A stretch of DNA of 64,000 nt from Cellulomonas alba (GTDB lineage Bacteria; Actinomycetota; Actinomycetes; Actinomycetales; Cellulomonadaceae), in the NCBI RefSeq assembly GCF_030362835.1, contig NZ_JAUCGQ010000001.1, positions 2,087,461 to 2,151,460 on the forward strand, written 5' to 3'. A program made the translations under genes and the position numbers. This document shows positions 50,961 to 58,547 of this stretch, piece after piece (the stretch's first letter is position 1; each line of letters starts with the position of its first letter). The notes below the pieces were generated by a model. The model was not told the origin of the DNA and made no database searches. It worked only from the letters and a program-made list of their open reading frames with translations.

Positions 50961-51018
50961 CCGTGAGTTCGGCTGGTTTCCGTGAGTCGCGAGTCACGCA
51001 AGCTGCCAGAACTCACGG
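50961..51018. repeat. Nested inverted repeat between tRNA-Arg and the GH5 gene
   Basis: The outer arms CCGTGAGTTCGGC (50961-50973) and GCCAGAACTCACGG (51005-51018) pair with one bulge. The inner region holds CGTGAGTCGCGAGTCACG (50981-50998), a palindrome with one mismatch. CGTGAGT thus occurs three times, twice direct and once inverted. Function unknown. Confidence 0.6.
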
Positions 51019-51073
51019 AGTCGCACGGTCCGATGCGGGCTGTGGTGCAGGCGGCGTTCGGGCGCCAGGGTCG

Positions 51074-53722
51074 TCAGCGCGTGATCGTCAGCCGGTAGGC
51101 GCCCGTCAGGCAGCCGGTCACGCGCCACCCGCCCGGCACCTGCTGCACCACGGTGTCCTTCGCCCCGCTCGCCTCGACCGCCGGCCGGGCGGAGCCGGGC
51201 ACCCAGAGGTCGAGCCCGCACCCGACGCCGTCGACGGTCCCCGTCACGACGAGGCCGGCGTCGGTCGGCTCGATCGCCGTCAGCCGCCCGGGCGTGGCGC
51301 GCGGGTAGGCGCTGCTCAGCGGCCCCGCGAACCCGGCGGGGGGCTGCGTCAGCTCGCCGGTCGCGCAGTCGACCTTGACGAAGTTGCCGGACGACGTGGC
51401 GTCGGCGTCCGTCTCGGGCGCGCCGCAGCCCTGCCGCCAGACCCAGAACGCGCCGCCCACGCGGAGCCGGTTCTGCGCGGCCACGAACCGCTGGACCTTC
51501 GCGCCGTCGACCGACGGGTCGCCGAACCAGCCCCACTCGCCGGCCCAGAGCGCGGCGCCGTACGCGGCCGCGGCGCGGGACGAGACGGTGAGGTTGCGCT
51601 CGATCGACGCGATCGTCAGGCCGAAGCTCTGGTCCATCGTGATCGACTCGGAGTACGGGTGCGGCGCGAAGACGAGCTGGCGGTCGTGCGTGAACCCGGG
51701 CGGCGGGGCGGCGTCGAAGCCGAGGCCGGACCAGAGCACGCTCGGCTCGAAGAAGACGAGGTGCGAGAAGCCGCCGCCCGACGACTCGGCCGCGCGGATC
51801 GCGGTGATCGCGGCGTCGTAGTAGCGGCCCAGCAGCAGGCCAGAGCTGATCGGGGGTGTCGCGCCGATGCCCGGCTCGTTGAGCAGGTCGTACCCGGCGA
51901 CCGCGGGCTCGTCGGCGAACTCGTGCGCGACGTGGGCCCACGTGCGGACGAGCTCGGTCTGGATGCCGTCGCGGTCGCCGTAGAAGTTGCTGAACGCGGT
52001 CGCCGTGGCGGGCGCGAGGTCGCGCGCGAGGAACTGGCAGTGCAGCGTGCCGTCGGTGGTCGTCGCCCAGGACGGCGCGCCGTCGTAGCCCGTGGTCGGC
52101 GAGGTGCCGCCGGTGCAGGCCTGGTGCGGGGCGGCGAGCGCGTTGCCCCACGCGTCCTCGTGCATGTCGAGCACCGTGTAGATGCCGTGCGCCGCGGCGG
52201 AGTCGACGGCGGCCCGGACCTGCGCGAGGTACGCGTCGTCGAACTGCCCGCGCGCCGGCTCGAGCCGCGACCACGACATGCCGAGCCGCACGACGTCGAA
52301 CCCCAGCGACGCCATCTGCGCGAAGTCTGCGTCGGTCAGCGCGCCGTTGGCGGGGACGGCGAGGTCGCGGAGGTAGTAGTCGACGAGCTGGTTGACGTCG
52401 ACGCCGCGGAGCAGGACCTCGCGGCCTGCCGCGTCGCCGATCGTCGGCAGGCCGCCCTGCGTGTGCGCCGGGACGAGCTGCAGCCGCGTCAGGGTGCCGG
52501 TCGTGTCGGCGACGACGGGCGCAGGCGGCGCCGCCGGCGCGGGCGCGGCGACGACGACGGGGAGCGTGACAAGCGCGACGACACCCGCGGCGCCGACGGC
52601 GACGAGGCCGCGACGTCGATCGGCCGAGGCTCGAGCCACGGCGGCATCGGCGCGGTGCGAGAGCCACGTCCACGTCGGCCCGGCCACGGCCGCACCGACG
52701 AGACCGACCGTGACGCCGTAGCCGAGGCCCGCCGCGAGCGACAGCAGCGACGTCGCGATCCACCACGAGTCGGGTCCGGCGTCGGCGAGGTGCGCCGACG
52801 GTCCCAGCGCCGCCACGAGCGCGTCGACGACGCCGAGCGCGAGCCCGCCGACCGCTGCGGCCACCCACGACGCGGCCGCGACATGACGGCCCGCGACGGG
52901 CTCGCCCAGCCGCCCGCTGAGCGCGCGGACCGCCAGCACGAAGACCCCGAGGTACACCGCGAGCCCCGCCAGAGCGCCCAGCGGGCCCGCGGCGACCGTC
53001 GGCGCGACGAGCGGCCCCGTGAACGCGTACCCGAGCGGACCACCCCGCCACGACGAGGCGGCAAGCGTCACGGCCGAGACGCAGGCGACGACCAGCATGA
53101 CGAGCGCCGCGTGCCGCGACGGCGACGTGACCGATCGGGCGCGGCGGGGCTCGTCGTCGGACCGCGCCGGCGGGAGGCCGACCGCCGCGGCCCCGGGGGG
53201 AGGAACCGCGACGGCCGGCGATGAGGCGGTCCGGTGGGCGATGGCCGCGGCGGCGCCGACGAGCGGCCCGACCAGCAGCAGCTTCGCCCCCGCGAACCCG
53301 CAGGTGACGAACGCGTAGTGCAGCGCGGCACCGAGGCTCAGGTGCGCGCCGACGAGGGGTAGCGCGGTGACGAACCCGGCCGCGGCCGCCGACACCGCCC
53401 CCGCCGCGCCGACCACGACCCCGCTGATGACGAGCACCCGGCCCGACCGTCCGGCGCGCGTCAGCGCGAGGATCGGCAGCGCCGTCGCCGCGAGGAGCAC
53501 CGGCAGCCCGACGGCCAACCCCGACCACCGGAACGCGGCTCCGCCGGCGACGACGGGTAGCCCGTGGCCCCCGACCGGCGCGAGCAGACCGGCGGACGGG
53601 TCCACGACGGCCAGCAGGACGACCAGCGCGAGCAGGGTGAGCGTCCCGGACACGGCGGCGCGCACCTCGGGGCGGCGCAGCGGCGTACGCCCCGGCGAAG
53701 ACGGCGATGTCTGGTCGGCCAT
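51074..53722 (-). CDS. GH5-family glycoside hydrolase fused to a multi-pass membrane domain
   Basis: An 882-residue protein. Residues about 20-400 contain nine or ten membrane helices; residues about 407-790 are a GH5 (beta/alpha)8 domain of the endoglycoceramidase type: VLLRGVDVNQLVDYYLRD, VRLGMSWSRLEPARGQFDD, the acid/base YDLLNEPGIG (about residue 614) and the nucleophile AGEWGWFG (about residue 727). The end (about 790-882) is beta-rich and has cysteines GCGLDLW and TGCLTGAY. GH5 endoglycoceramidases cleave glycolipids; other members act on beta-glucans. Tethering to many helices is unusual. ATG at 53722 is 10 bases after TACGCT. Confidence 0.85.
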   Translation of the reverse strand: MADQTSPSSPGRTPLRRPEVRAAVSGTLTLLALVVLLAVVDPSAGLLAPVGGHGLPVVAGGAAFRWSGLAVGLPVLLAATALPILALTRAGRSGRVLVISGVVVGAAGAVSAAAAGFVTALPLVGAHLSLGAALHYAFVTCGFAGAKLLLVGPLVGAAAAIAHRTASSPAVAVPPPGAAAVGLPPARSDDEPRRARSVTSPSRHAALVMLVVACVSAVTLAASSWRGGPLGYAFTGPLVAPTVAAGPLGALAGLAVYLGVFVLAVRALSGRLGEPVAGRHVAAASWVAAAVGGLALGVVDALVAALGPSAHLADAGPDSWWIATSLLSLAAGLGYGVTVGLVGAAVAGPTWTWLSHRADAAVARASADRRRGLVAVGAAGVVALVTLPVVVAAPAPAAPPAPVVADTTGTLTRLQLVPAHTQGGLPTIGDAAGREVLLRGVDVNQLVDYYLRDLAVPANGALTDADFAQMASLGFDVVRLGMSWSRLEPARGQFDDAYLAQVRAAVDSAAAHGIYTVLDMHEDAWGNALAAPHQACTGGTSPTTGYDGAPSWATTTDGTLHCQFLARDLAPATATAFSNFYGDRDGIQTELVRTWAHVAHEFADEPAVAGYDLLNEPGIGATPPISSGLLLGRYYDAAITAIRAAESSGGGFSHLVFFEPSVLWSGLGFDAAPPPGFTHDRQLVFAPHPYSESITMDQSFGLTIASIERNLTVSSRAAAAYGAALWAGEWGWFGDPSVDGAKVQRFVAAQNRLRVGGAFWVWRQGCGAPETDADATSSGNFVKVDCATGELTQPPAGFAGPLSSAYPRATPGRLTAIEPTDAGLVVTGTVDGVGCGLDLWVPGSARPAVEASGAKDTVVQQVPGGWRVTGCLTGAYRLTITR

Positions 53723-53878
53723 GGTGCCGCGCAGCGTACTGGACAAACGTTCAGATCCACGAGGGTCCCGGTCGGTATCACCCGGTACGACCAACGTGCG
53801 CCCGCCGGCGCGATCGTCAGCAGGCGCGCGGCTGGCCCACCGGACGGTCCGCGCGCAGCCGCGCCGCCTGCGGGGGGC

Positions 53879-54628
53879 TCAGCCGCCGAAGCCCGCCGCG
53901 AGCGTCGCGTCGATGCCCTTCTGCACGTCGGTGTTGTACTGCCCCTGCAGCAACGCGACGCCGTGCGCGTCGCCCGGCAGCACGTGGAACTGCGTCGCGG
54001 GGTCGCGCGCGACGAGGCGCGAGTCGCTCGGTGGCACGGCGCCGTCGTCCTTCGACGCGTAGACGAGCAGCGGGCCCGTGTAGCCGGTGTTCACCGCGTC
54101 GCCCGTGCCGAACACCGAGGGCGGGCTGAGGGCGACGACGGCGACGGCGTCGAGGTCGCGCGCCATCGCGGCCACGAACGTGCCGCCCTTCGACGCGCCG
54201 ACGAGCGCGAGCTGCGTGACGCCGAGGTCGCGCAGCTTCTGCGCCGCCAGCCGCATCGAGTCCTGGTCGTCGGGCCCCCAGTCGAACGAGCCGACCACGT
54301 ACCCCTGCTGACGCAGCGCGATCCACTCCTGTGACCACTCGCACGCGGTGTCGCCCATCTGCGGGGCGAGCAGCACGCCGCGCGTGCCGGTCGGGGCGGA
54401 CCACGCGACGACCGTGTGCGCCCCGTGCTCGCCGAGCCGCGCGGCCTGCGCGCCCGACGGGAGGCAGCCGAGGGGCTCGACCGCGAGGAACGGGTCGACG
54501 GACGGCGTCGGGCTCGGCGTGGGCGTCGAGCCGTGCGCGCCCGCCGTGCTGCTCGAGCAGGCGCTCAGCAGCGCCGCTGCGGCCGTCACGGCGCACGCGG
54601 CGACGACTCGGAACGGGCGTCGACGCAC
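53879..54628 (-). CDS. Alpha/beta-hydrolase lipoprotein
   Basis: A 249-residue secreted lipoprotein (signal peptide ending at lipobox LSAC, then Ser/Thr/Pro linker) with an alpha/beta-hydrolase fold. The nucleophile elbow LVGASKGGTFVA (GxSxG, about residue 140), a DDGAVP loop for the acid and GDAHGVALL with the histidine form the likely triad. It resembles dienelactone-hydrolase-like or acyl-hydrolase proteins; substrate unknown. GTG start with AGGAAG 6 bases upstream. On the minus strand just upstream of the GH5 gene (156 bases); possible functional link in cell-surface glycolipid or polymer breakdown is only a guess. Confidence 0.82.
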   Translation of the reverse strand: MRRRPFRVVAACAVTAAAALLSACSSSTAGAHGSTPTPSPTPSVDPFLAVEPLGCLPSGAQAARLGEHGAHTVVAWSAPTGTRGVLLAPQMGDTACEWSQEWIALRQQGYVVGSFDWGPDDQDSMRLAAQKLRDLGVTQLALVGASKGGTFVAAMARDLDAVAVVALSPPSVFGTGDAVNTGYTGPLLVYASKDDGAVPPSDSRLVARDPATQFHVLPGDAHGVALLQGQYNTDVQKGIDATLAAGFGG

Positions 54629-54697
54629 CGTCGCTTCCTATCGATCGCACGCGGCCGCCCGCAAGGCGTTTGCCGCATGGCGGACTCGAGCGGCGCG

Positions 54698-55207
54698 CTA
54701 CGCCCAGCCGTCGGCCACCGCGTGGTCGTGCAGCGTCTGGAGCTCGCGCCACATGACGGCGCAGCCCATCGTGCACGGGCAGCTGACGGCGATCACCGGG
54801 ACGCGGTCGGCGAGGTGCTCGCGCAGCACCGCGACCGCGCGGTGGTGGCCGTCGATCAGCACGCGCTCGCCGTTCGGGCGGACGCGCACCAGCAGGGGCT
54901 CGCGCAGCCCGTGGCGGCGGATCGAGGCCACGACCTCGGCCATGTGGTGCTCGTCCTCGCCGGGCAGGCGGACGTCGTGCTCGGTCAGCTCGCGCAGCGG
55001 CCGGTGGCCGTGGTCGGACGCCAGGAGCGTCGAGAGCTGGCGGCGGTCGTACGTCGTGCGCACCACCTGGTGCAGCGCGGCGGGAACGGCCGGTCCCGGG
55101 CGCGGGGCCGGGCGAACCGGGCGGGCCGGCCGGGGATCGGGGCGCGGGGCGGGACGGCGGGCGCCGTGCCGGTGCCGGGCGGCGCGCAGCTGGTCGAGCA
55201 TCGTCAT
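54698..55207 (-). CDS. ParB-like nuclease-domain protein
   Basis: A 169-residue protein. Its first 45 residues are basic and Pro/Arg-rich. The rest is a ParB/Srx-fold domain: EHHMAEVVASIRRHGLREPLLVRV and the RVLIDGHHRAVAVLREH motif, the box II of ParB (G-x-R-R in classical proteins, GHHR here), so it is not a standard partition protein. A CPCTMGC cluster near residue 150 might bind metal. Parallel cases include free-standing ParB-like CTPases and phage ParB-like proteins; function unknown. A strong GGAGGTGA precedes the ATG by 3 bases. Confidence 0.75.
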   Translation of the reverse strand: MTMLDQLRAARHRHGARRPAPRPDPRPARPVRPAPRPGPAVPAALHQVVRTTYDRRQLSTLLASDHGHRPLRELTEHDVRLPGEDEHHMAEVVASIRRHGLREPLLVRVRPNGERVLIDGHHRAVAVLREHLADRVPVIAVSCPCTMGCAVMWRELQTLHDHAVADGWA

Positions 55208-55326
55208 CGGTCACCTCCGGGTGTCGGACGGTTGCTTCAAGCATGCGTCTTGTCGTCCCATGAATCGGCGCCGGAGGTCCCGACGGTGGTGTGAGACCGG
55301 CCACGCCGGCTCGATAGCCTCACCTG

Positions 55327-55962
55327 ATGGGCTGGCTCGAGGTCGTCGGGTGGACGGGCTCCGTGCTCGTCGTCGTGTCGCTGATGCAGGCGCGCGTGCT
55401 GCGGTTCCGCGTGATGAACCTCGCCGGGGCCGCGATCGCGACGGTCTACAACGCGGTCATCGAGGTGTGGCCGTTCGCGGCCATGAACGGGGCGATCGCC
55501 GTGATCGACGTGTACTGGCTGGTCCGGCTGCTGCGCGAGCGGCACGACGACCGCGCGTACGGCGTGGTGGAGGTGGCGCGTGACGACGCGTACCTCGCCC
55601 ATGTCCTCGCGGTGCACGCCGACGACATCGCGCAGTTCCGCGGCACGCCGACCGGCGCGCCGGCCCCGGGCGACGCGGGCGCCGCGTTCCTCGTCGTGCG
55701 CGGCGACGAGACCGTCGGTGTGGTGCTGGTCAGCGACGAGGGCGGCGGCGTCGGTCGCGTCGACCTCGACTGGGTGACGCCGCGGTTCCGCGACTTCACG
55801 CCCGGCGAGTTCGTCTACCGGCGCAGCGGGGTGTTCGCGGCGCACGGCCTGCGGCGGCTCGTCACGAGCCCGGTCCGCGCGGACCGCGAGTACCTCGAGC
55901 GCGTCGGGTTCCGGCAGGCAGCCGGCGGGTGGGAGCGCGAGGTCGAGCCCGCGGCGGCCTGA
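55327..55962 (+). CDS. YgjV-type membrane protein fused to a GNAT-like domain
   Basis: A 211-residue protein. Residues 1-70 resemble inner membrane protein YgjV (LEVVGWTGSVLVVVSLMQARVLRFRV, shown by LEVVGWTGSVLVVVSL, then NLAGAAIATVYNAVIEVW and NGAIAVIDVYWL), giving three helices. Residues about 95-200 are an N-acetyltransferase-like fold (RVDLDWVTPRFRDF, PGEFVYRRSGVF, REYLERVGFRQ). The combination occurs in other actinobacteria, but no substrate is known. TAGCCT lies 6 bases before the ATG; message probably leaderless. Confidence 0.75.
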   Translation: MGWLEVVGWTGSVLVVVSLMQARVLRFRVMNLAGAAIATVYNAVIEVWPFAAMNGAIAVIDVYWLVRLLRERHDDRAYGVVEVARDDAYLAHVLAVHADDIAQFRGTPTGAPAPGDAGAAFLVVRGDETVGVVLVSDEGGGVGRVDLDWVTPRFRDFTPGEFVYRRSGVFAAHGLRRLVTSPVRADREYLERVGFRQAAGGWEREVEPAAA

Positions 55963-56041
55963 GCCCGGGCTCGAGCACCCGGGAAAGGTGTCGGTACCGG
56001 CTGAGACGATGAGCGCGTCCCCGAACGCGAAGGATCTCCGC

Positions 56042-56743
56042 ATGCCCGACGCCGACCCGAGCGTGCTCGACAACCCGGCCGCGCACGCGCTCGCAGGCCC
56101 CGACGCGCGGTTCGCGATCCGCAACGGTGCGGCGGCCCGCTACCGCACCGACGTCTCGCCGTTCGCCGCCACACCGGCCGCAGACGACGATGCTGCGTGG
56201 CGCGACCTGGCGGCGCTCGTCCCCGCGGGCGACGCGGTCGGCCTCGCGGACCCGGTGCTTCCGGCCGGCTGGTCGGCGCTCGGGGTCTACCGGGTGCTCC
56301 AGCTGGTCGACGTGTCGGTCGAGGCCGCCGCCGACGGCGTCGTGCCGCTCGGCGACGCCGACGTCCCGGAGATGCGCGAGCTCGTCGACCTCGCACGGCC
56401 CGGTCCGTTCGCCGAGCGCACCATCGAGCTCGGCGGCTACGTCGGCATCCGGGTGGACGGCCGGCTGGTGGCGATGGCGGGCGAGCGCGTGCACCCCGCG
56501 GGATGGGCCGAGGTCAGCGCCGTCTGCACGCACCCGGACCACCGCGGCCGCGGGTACGCCGCGCGCGCGGTGCGGGCGGTCGTCGGCGGCGTGCGCGAGC
56601 GCGGCGACCGCGCGTTCCTGCACGTCGAGGCCGGCAACGGCGGGGCGCTGCGGCTGTACGAGGCGCTCGGGTTCGTCGTGCGGCGCGAGGGCGAGATCGT
56701 GGTCGCCGCACCCGGCGAGATCACGGTCCCCGCTCCGCACTGA
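56042..56743 (+). CDS. GNAT-family acetyltransferase, FR47-like
   Basis: A 233-residue protein with a degenerate N-terminal domain and a C-terminal FR47-like GNAT domain. RVHPAGWAEVSAVCTHPDHRGRGYAARAVR holds the acetyl-CoA loop (DHRGRGYA), given here as AEVSAVCTHPDHRGRGYA, followed by FLHVEAGNGGALRLYEALGF. The substrate is unknown. The ATG at 56042 has GAAGGAT about 8 bases upstream; earlier in-frame starts (55988, 56009) are possible but would add a non-conserved tail. It converges on the alkaline phosphatase gene. Confidence 0.82.
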   Translation: MPDADPSVLDNPAAHALAGPDARFAIRNGAAARYRTDVSPFAATPAADDDAAWRDLAALVPAGDAVGLADPVLPAGWSALGVYRVLQLVDVSVEAAADGVVPLGDADVPEMRELVDLARPGPFAERTIELGGYVGIRVDGRLVAMAGERVHPAGWAEVSAVCTHPDHRGRGYAARAVRAVVGGVRERGDRAFLHVEAGNGGALRLYEALGFVVRREGEIVVAAPGEITVPAPH

Positions 56744-56803
56744 CGTCGCGCGGCCGGCGATCGCGCACCCGAGGTTCGGTGGGGGTGCGTCACTCGGGAC
56801 GGG

Positions 56804-56837
56804 GCGAGGGCCCGCCGCCGCAGCGACGAGCCCTCGC
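56804..56837. terminator. Possible terminator between GNAT and phoA
   Basis: GCGAGGGC (56804-56811) and GCCCTCGC (56830-56837) form an 8-pair stem with an 18-base loop in the gap between convergent genes. Weak support. Confidence 0.35.
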
Positions 56838-56866
56838 TCGATGGGCGCCCGCAGGCGCGCCGGCCG

Positions 56867-58309
56867 TCAGTGGTGGCCGTGCTGCCCCCACGGCGCCGGC
56901 GCGTTCGACTTCAGCTTGAGCGCGTCCCGGATCGTGAAGAACAGGTCCGTCTGGTCCGTCAGGCCCACGACGTTCGCGGCGCGCGGGCCGTAGGCGGCGA
57001 TGCGCACCTGCGTGCCGGTGTGGTCCTGCGAGCCACCGGTGTCGGCCGTGCCGTACGCGACCGTCATCGGCTTGCCGTCGGCCGTGAGCAGCGTCCGCGT
57101 CAGGCCGGGCGTCGTCGTGCCGGGGTAGATGATCTGGCTCGAGTGGCCGTGGTCCGCCGTCAGGACGACGAGCGTGTTGCCGTCCTTCTTGGCGAAGTCG
57201 AGCGCAGCCTTGACGGCCTCGTCGAGGTCCACGGTCTCGCCGATCTGGCCGCACGGGTCGGCGGCGTGGTCCTGCTTGTCGATGCTCGCGCCCTCGACCT
57301 GCAGGAAGAAGCCCTTCTTGGCGTGCTTGTCGTCGAGCAGCGAGATCGCCTTGCTCGTCATCGCCTGCAGGTTCGGGCGCGTGGACGAGTACGCCGGGTT
57401 GGGCGTGCACGTGGCGGGCGCCTCGGCGCCACCGGTGTGGGTCGCGAGCGGACCGGTCCAGCGCACCGGCATGTTGCCCGTCGCGAAGAGGCCGAGCACC
57501 GGCGACTTCTGGTCCGCCTTCGTCACGGCCGCGAGACCCGCGGCGTCGCCGATCACCTGGTAGCCGCGCGCGTTCGCCTGCTGCAGCAGCGTCTTGCCGG
57601 ACCACGCGCCCGCCTTGGCGGTCTCGTCGAAGGTCTTCGAGCCGCCGCCGAGCGTCACGTCGGGCCGGGTGTTCAGCAGCTGCTCGGTGATCGAGCCGAG
57701 GCCGCCGTTCTCGAGCGCGTTCGTCGGGCACTTGGTGGTCGTCACCGACGGGCCGTAGCAGGAGCGGTCGGTCACGTGCGAGACGAGCACCGCCGGCGTC
57801 GCGTCCTGGATCTCCGCGGTCGTCACGTCGCCCGTGCGCAGGCCGTTGGCCTTCGCGATCTCGAGGATCGTGCGCTGCGGGTCGCCGTCGACGTCGACCG
57901 AGATCGCGCCGTTGTAGGTCTTGGTGCCGGTGGACCAGCCCGAGCCGGAGGCCGCCGAGTCGGTGACGTAGTCGGGCTTGCCGTCCTTCTTGTCGAGCGC
58001 GTACGTCGTGTACTGGCCCGTCAGCGGCAGCCCGTCGATGCCGGCGAACCGGCCCGCGGCGCCCTTGGCGTAGTCGCGCGCGACCGTGATCTCCGAGTCG
58101 CCCATGCCGTCGCCGATGAACAGGATGACGTTGCGGGCCGCGGACCCGTCGATGGCCTTGCGCACGGCGGAGGTCTGGTCACCGTGCAGACGGCGCGCGT
58201 CGCCGTTGCCGGTGAGGTCGCTGCTCGTGGCCCACGCGGTGGCGCCGACCAGCACCAGCGCGCCGGCTGCGGCGGCCGCGGCGATCGGACGGACGGCTCG
58301 AGTCCTCAT
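56867..58309 (-). CDS. phoA: Secreted alkaline phosphatase
   Basis: A 480-residue exported PhoA-type phosphomonoesterase that releases phosphate outside the membrane. A signal peptide with RTRAVRP and an alanine-rich core precedes the enzyme. All key motifs are present: [10 protein letters not shown] (zinc/magnesium Asp), [14 protein letters not shown] with the catalytic serine, [16 protein letters not shown] (magnesium Glu and zinc Asp/His), [13 protein letters not shown] (zinc) and QDHTGTQV (zinc His). Several cysteines may pair. AAGGGGA precedes the ATG. The ending [12 protein letters not shown] is His-rich. Direct 11-base repeats about 60 bases upstream may be a PhoP site. Confidence 0.95.
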   Translation of the reverse strand: MRTRAVRPIAAAAAAGALVLVGATAWATSSDLTGNGDARRLHGDQTSAVRKAIDGSAARNVILFIGDGMGDSEITVARDYAKGAAGRFAGIDGLPLTGQYTTYALDKKDGKPDYVTDSAASGSGWSTGTKTYNGAISVDVDGDPQRTILEIAKANGLRTGDVTTAEIQDATPAVLVSHVTDRSCYGPSVTTTKCPTNALENGGLGSITEQLLNTRPDVTLGGGSKTFDETAKAGAWSGKTLLQQANARGYQVIGDAAGLAAVTKADQKSPVLGLFATGNMPVRWTGPLATHTGGAEAPATCTPNPAYSSTRPNLQAMTSKAISLLDDKHAKKGFFLQVEGASIDKQDHAADPCGQIGETVDLDEAVKAALDFAKKDGNTLVVLTADHGHSSQIIYPGTTTPGLTRTLLTADGKPMTVAYGTADTGGSQDHTGTQVRIAAYGPRAANVVGLTDQTDLFFTIRDALKLKSNAPAPWGQHGHH

Positions 58310-58368
58310 GGCATCCCCTTCGTCGGGTCTCAGTCGCGGCACGTGCCGCGCACCGGAAGTTGACCGAG

Positions 58369-58390
58369 CCGACGTGACGAGCGGGTGAGC
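58369..58390 (-). promoter_or_regulatory. Candidate PHO box before phoA
   Basis: On the minus strand GCTCACCCGCT is followed directly by CGTCACGTCGG. The two 11-base units share TCAC in the same position, as in actinobacterial PhoP boxes of form G-G/T-TCA-YYY-R-G. A single further GGTCAACTTCC lies downstream, out of phase. Confidence 0.35.
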
Positions 58391-58534
58391 CGGGCGTGAT
58401 GCGCAGGAGAACGGGACCGGACGATTCGGACGCGCGTCCGGCTTCGGGGGCGGCGGGCGGCGCGTCGTGTGTCCGGCTCGATGCGTGCACGTGACGACTG
58501 GTCGCCTGGTGATGACCGTCCCTGCGGCGCCTAC

Positions 58535-58540
58535 TACGGT
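58535..58540 (+). promoter_or_regulatory. -10 of glgP (leaderless)
   Basis: TACGGT stands 7 bases before the GTG at 58548. Other in-frame starts upstream (58467, 58512) fall before this element. Confidence 0.5.
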
Positions 58541-58547
58541 GGCAAGC

